Source: Streptomyces sp. V4I2 (GTDB lineage Bacteria; Actinomycetota; Actinomycetes; Streptomycetales; Streptomycetaceae). Taken from it: a stretch of DNA of 64,000 nt. The position numbers and the translations under genes were made by a program. The notes under the pieces are model-generated. The model was not told where the DNA came from. It made no database searches and saw only the letters and a program-made list of their open reading frames with translations. The stretch covers positions 8,246,001-8,310,000 of the forward strand of contig NZ_JAUSZM010000003.1 in the NCBI RefSeq assembly GCF_030817655.1. Direction: 5' to 3'. How positions within the stretch are numbered: position 1 is the stretch's first letter; the number at the start of each line of letters is the position of its first letter. Positions 41,328 through 50,013 of the stretch are shown in pieces.

Positions 41328-42347
41328 ATGAACCGCTCGCTTCCCTCCCGCTCCCGCAGATTCACCATGCTCGTGGCCATGGCCGCCACCGCAGTCCTCA
41401 CGGTCGCCGGCTGCTCCAGCAGCTCGGGCGGCAAGAAGTCGGAGGAGAGCGCCGGTGGCGTCTCTGCCGGCAAGGCCACCACGCCCCGCATGACCATCGC
41501 GATGATCACCCACGCCGTCCCCGGTGACACGTTCTGGGACACCATCCGCAAGGGCGCCCAGGCCGCGGCCGCCAAGGACAACGTCAAGCTGATCTACTCC
41601 TCCGACCCGAACGGGGGCAACCAGGCCAACCTGGTGCAGAACGCGATCGACCAGAAGGTCGACGGCATCGCCGTCACCCTCGCCAAGCCCGATGCCATGA
41701 AGGAAACGGTGGCCAAGGCGGTGCAGGCCGGTATACCCGTGGTCGGCTTCAACTCCGGTGTGGACGACTGGAAGAAGCAGGGCCTGCTCGAGTACTTCGG
41801 CCAGGACGAGACCGTCGCGGGCGAAGCGGTCGGGAAGAAGCTGAGTTCCCTCGGTGCCAAGAAGGTCGCCTGCGTCATTCAGGAACAGGGCCAGGTCGCC
41901 CTCGAGGCACGCTGCGCGGGCGTCAAGAAGGGCTTCTCGGGCACGACGGAAAACCTCTTCGTCAACGGCGCCGACATGCCGTCCGTGAAGTCGACCATCA
42001 CCGCCAAGCTCAAGCAGGACCCCTCCATCGACTACGTCGTCACCCTCGCCGCCCCGGTCGCACTGACCGCCACGCAGGCGGTGTCCGACGGCGGCAGCAA
42101 GGCCAAGGTCGCCACCTTCGACCTCAACAAGGTACTCGTGAAGGCGATCCAGGACGGCAGCATCCAGTTCGCCGTCGACCAGCAGCCCTACCTGCAGGGC
42201 TACCTGGCGGTCGACTCCCTCTGGCTCTACAAGAACAACGGCAACTACAGCGGCGGCGGCGTCGCGCCCGTGCTGACCGGCCCGGCCTTCGTCGACAAGG
42301 CCAACGTCGCCACCGTCGCCACGTTCGCCGCCAAGGGAACACGCTGA
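41328..42347 (+). CDS. Sugar-binding lipoprotein, RbsB/inositol-binding type (orphan)
   Basis: A 339-residue periplasmic-binding-protein-fold lipoprotein with lipobox VAGC (Cys29) and the family features MTIAMITHAVPGDTFWDTIRKGAQAAA, IDQKVDGIAVTLAKPDAM, VVGFNSGVDDW and FAVDQQPYLQGYLAV. This class serves RbsABC-type importers. No matching ATPase or permease gene follows, so it must use a transporter encoded elsewhere or act as a receptor. The start has GAGGTG upstream. It is followed by a stable hairpin at 42367. Confidence 0.88.
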   Translation: MNRSLPSRSRRFTMLVAMAATAVLTVAGCSSSSGGKKSEESAGGVSAGKATTPRMTIAMITHAVPGDTFWDTIRKGAQAAAAKDNVKLIYSSDPNGGNQANLVQNAIDQKVDGIAVTLAKPDAMKETVAKAVQAGIPVVGFNSGVDDWKKQGLLEYFGQDETVAGEAVGKKLSSLGAKKVACVIQEQGQVALEARCAGVKKGFSGTTENLFVNGADMPSVKSTITAKLKQDPSIDYVVTLAAPVALTATQAVSDGGSKAKVATFDLNKVLVKAIQDGSIQFAVDQQPYLQGYLAVDSLWLYKNNGNYSGGGVAPVLTGPAFVDKANVATVATFAAKGTR

Positions 42348-42366
42348 CGCGTACGACCCGGGTCAC

Positions 42367-42390
42367 GGCCGGACCCATGTGGGTTCGGCC
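42367..42390 (+). terminator. Intercistronic hairpin after the binding-protein gene
   Basis: GGCCGGACCCA (42367-42377) pairs with TGGGTTCGGCC (42380-42390), with one G-U pair and a minimal loop. It lies 20 bp after the lipoprotein stop and 53 bp before the dehydrogenase start. It may act as a partial terminator or mRNA stabiliser that keeps binding-protein levels higher than enzyme levels. Confidence 0.6.
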
Positions 42391-42442
42391 GGCCCTCTGC
42401 TGACCGTCACCGCCGTCGCCCACCCTCGAGTCAAGGAACCAC

Positions 42443-43462
42443 ATGACCTACCGCACCTCCCTTGGAGTCGCCGTGATCGGCGCCGGCCGCATGGGAGCCG
42501 ATCACGTACGCAGGATCAGCGAGGTGATCAGTGGCGCCCATGTGGCCGCCGTCGTCGACGTCGACATCGATCGCGCCAAGACGGTCGCCGCCGACGTCGA
42601 AGGATGCGCGGCCTACGGCGACGTCGCCGAAGCGATGACCTCACCCGACGTCGACGCCGTAGTGCTCGCCTCCCCGGGCATCGCCCACGAGGCGGCCCTG
42701 CTCACCGCGTTCGAGTACGACCTGCCCGTCCTGTGCGAAAAGCCCCTCACCCCCGACGCCGCCTCCGCCCTGCGCGTGCTGGAGGCCGAGCAGCGGCTCG
42801 GGCACCGCCGGGTGCAGGTGGGCTTCATGCGCCGTTACGACCACGAGTACATCAAGCTCAAAGCGCTGCTGGACAGCGGGGAACTGGGCCGGCCGCTTAT
42901 GCTGCACAACCGGCACCGCAACCCGTCCTGCCCGCCGGACTTCACCAGCGCCATGCTCATCAACGACTCCGTGACCCACGAGATGGACATCACCCGCTGG
43001 CTGCTCGGCCAGGAGATCACGTCCGTCACGGTGCTGCGGCCGCGGCCCTCCGGCAACGCGCCCGAAGGGCTGGCCGATCCGCAGTTCGTCGTCTTCGAAA
43101 CCGACGGCGGCGCCCTGGTCGACGTCGAGATCTACGTCAACGCCCGCTACGGCTACCAGGTCCAGGCCGAGGCAGTGTGCGAGCACGGCACCGCCCGCAT
43201 CGGCGACCGGCACGACATGCTCGTCAGCACCGGCGGACGCTGGGGCGGCACGGTCACCCCCGGCTTCGTCGAGCGGTTCGAGGAAGCGTACGACCGCGAG
43301 GTCCAGGCATGGGTCGACGCCACCCGACGCGGCGAGGTCACCGGCCCCAGCGCCTGGGACGGCTACGCCGTGGCCGCGGTCTGCGAGGCGGGCATCCGCG
43401 CCCAGACCGAGGGCCGGCGCGTCGAGGTGGAACTGGCCGACCGCCCAGCCCTCTACATCTGA
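42443..43462 (+). CDS. Gfo/Idh/MocA-family dehydrogenase, inositol 2-dehydrogenase-like
   Basis: A 339-residue NAD(P)-dependent oxidoreductase. The Rossmann motif AVIGAGRMGADH is at the N-terminus, CEKPLTPD supplies the conserved Lys, and the catalytic region reads DSVTHEMDITRWLLGQEI with the His/Asp pair typical of inositol dehydrogenases. It likely oxidises myo-inositol or a related cyclic or aldose sugar in the cytoplasm, feeding the isomerase encoded 74 bp downstream. Confidence 0.88.
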   Translation: MTYRTSLGVAVIGAGRMGADHVRRISEVISGAHVAAVVDVDIDRAKTVAADVEGCAAYGDVAEAMTSPDVDAVVLASPGIAHEAALLTAFEYDLPVLCEKPLTPDAASALRVLEAEQRLGHRRVQVGFMRRYDHEYIKLKALLDSGELGRPLMLHNRHRNPSCPPDFTSAMLINDSVTHEMDITRWLLGQEITSVTVLRPRPSGNAPEGLADPQFVVFETDGGALVDVEIYVNARYGYQVQAEAVCEHGTARIGDRHDMLVSTGGRWGGTVTPGFVERFEEAYDREVQAWVDATRRGEVTGPSAWDGYAVAAVCEAGIRAQTEGRRVEVELADRPALYI

Positions 43463-43536
43463 CCCTCACCGCCGGCACACCGAACCAGCGGGGAACGACC
43501 GCTCCCCGCCCGACCACACCGCAGACGGGACGCAAC

Positions 43537-44499
43537 ATGAAGATCGGTCTGAACACCGACAGCGTCGGGCAGCTCACGCTCGACGAGACCCTGGACCTGG
43601 CCGCCGAACTCGGCCTGGACCACGTGGAGTTCGCCACCGGCGCCTGGTCCACGGCCCCGCACATCGACATTGACCGGCTTCTCGACAGCGACGGCGCGCG
43701 CCGCGAACTGCTGGCCAAGGTCGCCGACCGAGGGCTCACGATCAGCGCCCTCACCTGCTCAGGCAATCCCCTGCACCCCGGGCCCAGCGGCCGCGAGCAC
43801 GACCAGGTCGCGCGCAGGACGATCGCTCTCGCCCCGCTCCTCGGCGTCGACCGCGTGGTGATGATGTCCGGGCTGCCGGGCGGGCCGGGCGACGCCAACC
43901 CCAACTGGATCACGGTCTCCTGGCCGCCGGAGACCACACAGATCCTCGACTGGCAATGGTCCGAAGCCGTACTCCCGTACTGGCGAGACCTCGTCGCCCA
44001 CTCCCGTGACCGGGGCGTACCCAAACTCGCTCTGGAGATGCACGCCCACCAGGCGGTCTACAACGTCCCCACCCTCCTGCGCCTGCGCGAGGAGGTAGGG
44101 CCCGTGGTCGGGGCCAACTTCGACCCCAGTCACCTGATGTGGATGGGGGCCGACCCGCTGGCCGCCATCGAGGCCCTGGGCGAGGCGATCTACCACGTGC
44201 ACGCCAAGGACACCCGGCTGGAACCCTCCCGGCAGGCGCTGACCAGCAGGCTGGAGACACTGCCCGTCATGGCCGCCAAGGAACGCTCCTGGAACTACGT
44301 CACCCTCGGCTACGGCCACGACGACGCGTTCTGGCGCGCTTTCTGCCTCGCCCTGCGCCGAGCCGGCTACGACGACGTCCTGAGCATCGAGCACGAGGAC
44401 GTTCTTGTGGCCCCCGTCGAGGGCGTCACCAAAACCGTCGATCTCCTGCGCCGCGTCATCCTGCGCGACCCCAGCTCCTACAAGCCCCAGGAGATCTGA
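43537..44499 (+). CDS. Sugar phosphate isomerase/epimerase (TIM barrel)
   Basis: A 320-residue xylose-isomerase-like TIM-barrel protein. The start is set at ATG 43537, where the conserved MKIGLNTDSVG begins. Metal-ligand strands are KLALEMHAHQAVYN, GANFDPSHLMWMG, YHVHAKDTRLE and VLSIEHEDVLV. Such enzymes include IolE/IolI-like inosose dehydratases and isomerases. With the Gfo/Idh dehydrogenase this suggests an inositol-like or rare-sugar route, but no reaction is proven. Confidence 0.86.
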   Translation: MKIGLNTDSVGQLTLDETLDLAAELGLDHVEFATGAWSTAPHIDIDRLLDSDGARRELLAKVADRGLTISALTCSGNPLHPGPSGREHDQVARRTIALAPLLGVDRVVMMSGLPGGPGDANPNWITVSWPPETTQILDWQWSEAVLPYWRDLVAHSRDRGVPKLALEMHAHQAVYNVPTLLRLREEVGPVVGANFDPSHLMWMGADPLAAIEALGEAIYHVHAKDTRLEPSRQALTSRLETLPVMAAKERSWNYVTLGYGHDDAFWRAFCLALRRAGYDDVLSIEHEDVLVAPVEGVTKTVDLLRRVILRDPSSYKPQEI

Positions 44500-44684
44500 G
44501 CCGTCCGAAGCCGCACGGAAACAAGTTCCGCGCGGCTGGGTCCGCCAGGCCGAGGCCGACCGCGGCGAGCGGGACGACGGGTTGACCACGCCGAGTATGA
44601 GGAACTGAGAGTGCGGTATGTGAGCTGATGTCCGTTTCGGGGTTGGGCCTGGGTGGAGCCCTGGTCGGCGGGGCGAATGGACGG

Positions 44685-45045
44685 TCAGGGGCAGGGCTGA
44701 GCGAACAGGCCGGGCTCGGGTTCGGTGAGGATGCCCCATGTGACCAGGCGTTTCAGCTTGGAGCGGATGCCTTCGGTGTTCTTCGGGACGATGGGCAGGT
44801 CGAGGGCCTGGCAGAGGTCGCGGGCACGCAGCGGCTTTGCGGTGTCGGCGAAGGTGGTGAGGATCTGCTGGTAGGCCGGGTGGTCCGGGACGTCGGGTCG
44901 GGCCGGTTCTTCGGTGGGGGCCGGTGCGGGGATGTCGAGGAGGGTCTTGCGGGTGATGCGCAAGTTCTCGCTCTCCGCGTCGAGTTCCCCCAGCCGGGCG
45001 GTGAGATCCGCCGGCGCCGCAGCCTGAGCAGGCCCGGACGGCGGG
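44685..45045 (-). pseudogene. Truncated coiled-coil/winged-helix protein, transposon-associated
   Basis: The minus-strand frame reads DLTARLGELDAESENLRITRKTLLDI, then DHPAYQQILTTFADTAKPLRARDLCQALDLP and LKRLVTWGILTEPEPGLFAQ. The family (coiled coil, then winged helix) is common in Streptomyces beside mobile elements. The N-terminal part is missing and the frame runs into the IS3 remnant at about 45045. Only weak starts remain (TTG near 44963). Confidence 0.6.
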
Positions 45046-45311
45046 CAGTCGCCCAGGACTTCGTGCGCCGGGACTTCACCGCCGACGCACCGGACCAGGT
45101 GTGGTGCGGCGACATGACCGAGATCGACACCGGTGAGGGCAAGCTCTAGCTACAACCGTGATCGACCTGTTCTGCCGCCGCCTGCTCGGCTACGCGATGG
45201 GCGAACTCCACGACGCCGAACTGGTCGTCGCCGCCCTGCACATGGCCGTCGCCACCCGCGGCGGCGACGTCAAGTGCGTGATCTTCCATAGTGATCGCGG
45301 CAGCGAGGGCA
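45040..45311 (+). pseudogene. IS3-family transposase (OrfB integrase core) remnant
   Basis: Plus-strand pieces read FVRRDFTADAPDQVWCGDMTEIDTGEGKL, then after a one-base deletion and a stop (45147-45149) continue as VIDLFCRRLLGYAMGELHDAELVVAAL and VIFHSDRGSE. These are the first two catalytic segments of the DDE integrase domain. Both ends are missing, and the right end is replaced by an IS30-type element at about 45312. Confidence 0.75.
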
Positions 45312-45720
45312 GATTCCATTGGTCGTCGCAACACCTTGATCACGGAGGTGTTGGATGGGACGGCCAAGGAAGCCGATGCCGCAGGCGCCGGCCGGGGCAC
45401 GACGGCAGTGGGCCGCGGATCGGGCGATGCGGGCACCGATGCGCTCGCCCGGCCGCCCGGAGCCGTCGCGCGCTGTGCAACGGGAGTTCTGGCGCCTGAT
45501 CGCGTCCGGGGTCACAACGGTCCAGGCCGCCGAAGGGGTCGGCGTGTCGGCACCGGTCGGGATCCGATGGTTTCGACACGTTGGCGGGATGACGCCGCTG
45601 AGCCTGGACGAGCCCACCGAGCCGGAACCTGTCGTTCGCCGAGCGTGAGGAGATCGCTCTGCTCAAGGCCCAGGACAAGGGCGTGCGCGAGATCGCTCTC
45701 ACGCGCGGGCGCAGATTACG
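45312..45720 (+). mobile_element. IS30-family insertion sequence remnant
   Basis: At about 45312 the IS3 frame breaks and an IS30-like left end begins, with CAACACCT-N9-AGGTGTTG at 45329-45353. ATG 45355 opens the usual N-terminus (REFWRLIASGVTTVQAAEGVGVS, IRWFRHVGGM). A frameshift near 45630 separates it from the HTH block LSFAEREEIALLKAQDKGVREIAL, after which the element is lost. This is an IS30 inserted in an IS3 and later decayed. Confidence 0.7.
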
Positions 45721-45782
45721 GTGTGTGAGGCGTGCTACGCGTTCGTCGCCGATGACGGCGGGAACAGGGTTTTCTATGGGGT

Positions 45783-46502
45783 TCAGAGCTCGGCGACGAC
45801 GCGTCGCAGTGTGCCCGGCGCGATGCGCAGCATGGCGGGCATGACTTTCGTCTGACCGGGGAATGCCATGTTCCGCCCCCGCCGAAGAGCCTTCATCGTG
45901 ACCGCCGCCACCTGCTCGGGAGTCAGTTTCTTCCCCGTGGCTTCGGCGTTCATGGGCGTGTCCGTAGACGGTGGGAGGACCTCGAGGACGTGGGTGCCCT
46001 GCGGGGCGAGTTGACGGCGCAAGCCATCCGCAAAGCCGTGCAGGCCGGCCTTCACCGCGCCGTGAGTAGGCGCGCGAGTGGGCGAGACCAAAGCGAACCC
46101 CGAGGTGATGAATACGATCGCGTCGGGCGATGGCCACCGCTCGAGCACTTCACCCGTCAAGTGGATGGGGGCGCTGAGATTCAACGCCACCTCGGCATCG
46201 AGCGTCGCATTGGGGTTCTTGCCGGCGGCATAGTCTCGTTCCTCGAACGTACCGGCGTTGTTGACCAACACGTCCAAACGCCCAAAGCGATCAGCGACTG
46301 CTTGCAACAACGCTGCCCGATCAGCTGCGTCCGTCACATCAGCCCGCACGGCCAGCGCCTGAGGGTGTGCCTGCGCGAATCGGTCAAGCGCAGCCTGCGA
46401 ACGCCCGCAAACGACGACAGACGCCCCGAGCTCCACGAAGGACTGCGCGAGGCTCAAGCCGATGCCTGAGGTTCCGCCAGTGATGAGCACGGTCTGTGAC
46501 AT
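45783..46502 (-). CDS. Short-chain dehydrogenase lacking the catalytic tyrosine
   Basis: A 239-residue SDR with TGGTSGIG (8-15) for NAD(P) binding, NNAG (81-84) and Ser134 in the FITSG strand. The YxxxK active site reads HGAVK: His147 takes the place of tyrosine while Lys151 is kept. The nearest classical relatives (DltE-type SDRs) have Tyr, so activity is doubtful or altered. ATG 46502 overlaps the operator region shared with the divergent tetR gene at 46591, which very probably represses it. Confidence 0.87.
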   Translation of the reverse strand: MSQTVLITGGTSGIGLSLAQSFVELGASVVVCGRSQAALDRFAQAHPQALAVRADVTDAADRAALLQAVADRFGRLDVLVNNAGTFEERDYAAGKNPNATLDAEVALNLSAPIHLTGEVLERWPSPDAIVFITSGFALVSPTRAPTHGAVKAGLHGFADGLRRQLAPQGTHVLEVLPPSTDTPMNAEATGKKLTPEQVAAVTMKALRRGRNMAFPGQTKVMPAMLRIAPGTLRRVVAEL

Positions 46503-46522
46503 GATGTCGCCTCTCCGTATAC

Positions 46523-46572
46523 CGTACCGATTGGTACGAAACACTTTAGCACATCCGTACCGATCGGTACCG
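46523..46572. promoter_or_regulatory. Paired TetR-type operators between SDR and TetR genes
   Basis: Two dyads share the sequence CGTACCGAtyGGTACG. The first (46523-46538) has one mismatch, and the second contains the perfect GTACCGATCGGTAC (46557-46570). Centres are 33 bp apart, three helical turns, so two dimers would bind the same DNA face. Both lie in the 88-bp divergent promoter region. Confidence 0.8.
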
Positions 46573-46590
46573 AAGGGGTAGGATGAAGAA

Positions 46591-47199
46591 ATGAGCTCGA
46601 CGACACCGGTCCCTCCTGGCAGGCCTCGCGCGTTCGACATCGACGAGGCACTCGATCGTGCAGTCCTGGTGTTCTGGTCAAAGGGTTTCGAGGGTGCCAG
46701 CCTTGACGACCTCACCGAGGCGATGGGTATCAGCCGCCCCAGCCTGTACAGGGCGTTCGGCAGCAAAGAAGACCTCTTCCACAAGGCGCTGGAGCGGTAC
46801 ACCGAGGGCTTGACCGCCTACTTCGCCCGAGCTCTGGCAGAGCCCACAAGTGCAGCAGTGGCTACTGCCGTGCTCCACGGGACGGTCGAGGCGGCAACCA
46901 TGCCGGGATTCCCCACGGGCTGTCTTGGCGTGCAGGGTGCGTTGGCTACCGGGGATGACAGCCGCCCAGTCCGAGACGCACTCATCGCATGGCGCGAGGA
47001 CGGGATAGCCCACTTGACGCGCCGGTTTCAACAGGCGGTGGACGCCGGTGACCTTCCGCCTGCCACAGATCCTCATCTCCTCGCGCTCTACCTGAGAACA
47101 GTCGCCAATGGGATTGCCGTCCAGGCCGCGAGTGGTAGTTCCCGCCCTGAGCTGCTGCAAGTCGCGAACCTCGCGTTGGGCAGCTGGCCAAAGCCGTAG
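46591..47199 (+). CDS. TetR-family repressor
   Basis: A 202-residue TetR regulator. The HTH region reads FDIDEALDRAVLVFWSKGFEGASLDDLTEAMGISRPSLYRAFGSKEDLF, followed by a TetR_C-type ligand domain including GCLGVQGAL (YcdC/AcrR-like group often found with oxidoreductases). It most likely binds the two dyads in the intergenic region and controls both itself and the SDR gene. The ligand is unknown. Confidence 0.92.
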   Translation: MSSTTPVPPGRPRAFDIDEALDRAVLVFWSKGFEGASLDDLTEAMGISRPSLYRAFGSKEDLFHKALERYTEGLTAYFARALAEPTSAAVATAVLHGTVEAATMPGFPTGCLGVQGALATGDDSRPVRDALIAWREDGIAHLTRRFQQAVDAGDLPPATDPHLLALYLRTVANGIAVQAASGSSRPELLQVANLALGSWPKP

Positions 47200-47412
47200 T
47201 CAGCCAGTCAGCCCGGGATCTGCGCACGTACTTCGGTTTTCCGTGGTTCGCGCGAGGCCGGCGTGACTGGCGCGACGGGCGGAGGAGCTGCGGGTGCGGC
47301 GGTAGTGGGCGGTTCCGAGGGTGCGCGGGATGCCGACGCTTCGACGGGGGCTGGCGAGACAGCGCGTGCCTGGGCCGAGGCACGCAGTCAACTACCGATG
47401 ATCAACTGTTCA

Positions 47413-48336
47413 TCAAGCCGTGCGTGCCGGCGGCATCCCGGCTCCCGCCCTTGTCGCGTCGGTGCCCCAGCTGGCCAGCAGTCTTAGTGCCTCCGCCGAC
47501 GGGGAACCGGGTTCGGCGTGGTACGTCGCCAGCGTCTGTTCGTGGTCGTCGGCCAGGTGGAACGACTCGAGGCGGAGATCGAGTTCGCCGACGAGCGGGT
47601 GGTGCAGGCGCTGGATGCCGTGGCACCTCTCCTTGACGTCGTGGGCGGCCCACAGCCGCCGGAACTCCTCGCTCTTCACGGAGAGTTCGCCCACGAGCGC
47701 GGACAGCCGGGGGTCGTTGGGATGGGAGCCGGCGTCCATGCGCAGCTGAGAGACGACGTCATTCGCTTTTTGCTCCCAGTCCACGAACAGGTCGCGGTAC
47801 TCGGGCCTGAGGAACACCAGCCGCGCCCAGTTCCGCTCGTGCTCGGGCAGCTCGGCCCAGTCGCCGAAGACCGCCGCGGCCATCCGGTTCCAGGCGAGGA
47901 TGTCCCCCCGCCGCCCCACGAGGATCACCGGGCCGCCTTCCATGGTGTCCAGCAGCGTCCGCAGGGGGCCCCGCACCCGCTGGGTGCGGCCGGCCGGCTT
48001 CTTCTTCTGCCGTTTCGGCTTCGCCAGGTGCGTGAGGTGCGCGTGCTCGGCGTCGCTCAGCCTGAGCGCGCGGGCGATGGCGTCGAGGACCTCCGCCGAC
48101 ACGTGCCGCCCGTTGCCCTGCTCCAGCCGCGTGTAATACGCCACCGACACCCCGGCCAGCTGCGCCAGCTCCTCGCGGCGCAGCCCCGGCACCCGCCGGT
48201 ACCGTCCGAAGCTCCGCAGCCCCACATCCTCCGGCTTCAGCCGGGCCCGCCGGGTGCGCAGGAACTCGCTGAGCTCGGCACGCGGGTCCAGAGAGTTGGC
48301 GGCGGGCTCGTGCACCGGTTCGGGGTATTCGTCCAT
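47413..48336 (-). CDS. XRE-family regulator with MmyB-like ligand domain
   Basis: A 307-residue HTH regulator: GLRREELAQLAGVSVAYYTRLEQGNG as the HTH, then LLDTMEGGPVILVGRRGDILAWNRMA, FGDWAELPEHERNWARLVFL and the C-terminal HHPLVGELDLRLESF of MmyB-like domains, which bind a fatty-acid-like ligand in one crystal structure. It is divergent from the aldehyde dehydrogenase gene at 48510 and probably controls that and the following ene-reductase gene. ATG 48336 is the first codon of the conserved part. Confidence 0.88.
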   Translation of the reverse strand: MDEYPEPVHEPAANSLDPRAELSEFLRTRRARLKPEDVGLRSFGRYRRVPGLRREELAQLAGVSVAYYTRLEQGNGRHVSAEVLDAIARALRLSDAEHAHLTHLAKPKRQKKKPAGRTQRVRGPLRTLLDTMEGGPVILVGRRGDILAWNRMAAAVFGDWAELPEHERNWARLVFLRPEYRDLFVDWEQKANDVVSQLRMDAGSHPNDPRLSALVGELSVKSEEFRRLWAAHDVKERCHGIQRLHHPLVGELDLRLESFHLADDHEQTLATYHAEPGSPSAEALRLLASWGTDATRAGAGMPPARTA

Positions 48337-48509
48337 GCCTCGAGTATCCACGGTCGCACGCACACCAGCCTGACCCAGCCAGTGGTAGGCATCGCCGGCA
48401 TACGCAAAGCCGTGACCTGGGTGAATACCGGACCGCCCAGCACGCTGAAGACCGTGCCCGGCTGGAAGGCAGCCGGGGCGTGGCTTGCATCAAGAACGGA
48501 GCACACCCC

Positions 48510-49856
48510 ATGACCGCAACACAGGCGACCGAGTCGAGGACGCACCAGAGCGAAACGGCCGCGGAGGTGGTCGGCCGCCTTCGTGCGACCTTCAACACCG
48601 GCGTCACCCGCGGACTGGACTGGCGCATCAACCAGCTGCAGCGGCTGCGGGCACTGCTGGTCGAAAACGAGCAGGAGCTGATCGAAGCGCTCTGGGCGGA
48701 CCTGAGGAAGAACCCCGCCGAGGCCAAGACGCAGGAGATCGACTTCACCGTCGCCGACATCGACGAGACGCTCGCGAATCTCGAGAGCTGGCTTCAGCCT
48801 CGCCCGGTGGAGGTTCCCGCCCGCTTCGGTCCCACGACAACGGCCTACACCACGTACGACCCGCTCGGGGTCGTCCTGGTGATCGCCCCGTGGAACTTCC
48901 CGCTGCACCTTCTCATCGACCCCATCATCGGCGCCCTGGCCGCCGGGAACACCGTGGTGGCCAAGCCGAGCGAGATCTCGGTGCACACATCGGCGGTCGC
49001 TTCACGCCTCCTGCGAGAGTACTTCGACCCTGACGTGCTCTCGGTGGTCGAGGGGGGCGCCGAGGAGACCACGGCCCTCCTGGCAGAGCGTTTCGACCAC
49101 ATCTTCTACACGGGCAACGGCACCGTCGGCCGGATCGTCATGGCCGCAGCAGCCAAGAACCTCACCCCCGTCACGCTCGAACTCGGAGGCAAGTCACCGG
49201 TCTTCGTCGCGCCCGACGCCGACGTGGACGAGACCGCCAAGCGGCTGGTCGGCGGCAAGTTCGGCAACGCGGGACAGCAGTGCATAGCCCCCGACTACGT
49301 GCTGGCCGATCCCGCCACCGCCGCCGCACTGGTTCCCGCCCTGCGTGCGGCTATCGAAGCCCAGTTCGGCACCAGCCCGCAGACCTCAGCCGACTTCGGC
49401 CGGATCATCAACGAGCGGCACTTCGACCGGCTCACGCGTCTCCTGGACTCCGGCCGGGCGGCGGTGGGAGGCCGGCACGACCGCGACGACCTGTTCATCG
49501 CACCGACCGTGCTCACCGATGTCGACCCCGCATCGCCGGTCATGCAGGAGGAGATCTTCGGCCCGATCATCGCCGTCGTCGAAGTCGAAGACCTCGATGC
49601 CGCCATCGCCTTCATCAACGAACGCGACAAGCCCCTCGCGCTCTACGCCTTCACCACCTCCGAGGCCACCAAGTCGCGCCTGTTGAACGAGACGTCCTCC
49701 GGCGGCGTCGCCTGGGGCCAGCCGGTGATGCAACTGCTCATGCCCGGCCTGCCTTTCGGTGGCGTCGGCGAAAGCGGCATGGGCCGGTACCACGGCCGGT
49801 ACTCCCTCGAGACGTTCAGCCACCTCAAGGGTGTCGCGGACGTCCCGCTCAGCTAG
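48510..49856 (+). CDS. NAD(P)-dependent aldehyde dehydrogenase
   Basis: A 448-residue aldehyde dehydrogenase with APWNFPLHLLI, the general-base Glu224 in LELGGKSP, nucleophile Cys258 in GQQCIAPD, and EEIFGPIIAVVEV. The length (about 450) and APWNFP match the class 3/fatty-aldehyde dehydrogenase type. It oxidises aldehydes to acids in the cytoplasm. It pairs with the ene-reductase at 50014, and the two could detoxify enals. Start ATG 48510. Confidence 0.93.
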   Translation: MTATQATESRTHQSETAAEVVGRLRATFNTGVTRGLDWRINQLQRLRALLVENEQELIEALWADLRKNPAEAKTQEIDFTVADIDETLANLESWLQPRPVEVPARFGPTTTAYTTYDPLGVVLVIAPWNFPLHLLIDPIIGALAAGNTVVAKPSEISVHTSAVASRLLREYFDPDVLSVVEGGAEETTALLAERFDHIFYTGNGTVGRIVMAAAAKNLTPVTLELGGKSPVFVAPDADVDETAKRLVGGKFGNAGQQCIAPDYVLADPATAAALVPALRAAIEAQFGTSPQTSADFGRIINERHFDRLTRLLDSGRAAVGGRHDRDDLFIAPTVLTDVDPASPVMQEEIFGPIIAVVEVEDLDAAIAFINERDKPLALYAFTTSEATKSRLLNETSSGGVAWGQPVMQLLMPGLPFGGVGESGMGRYHGRYSLETFSHLKGVADVPLS

Positions 49857-50013
49857 CCTCGCGCTTTCTGCCGACACCGACGCCGACGGCATGCGGCTCT
49901 CACCGCGTTCGCCGCCGACACCACCCACACCCCGATCCGCCGGGACAGCGTGGACCCCCTGCGTCGCAGACCTTCATCCCGTTTTCCTCCGTAGTGCAGA
50001 AAGAAAGCAACCC

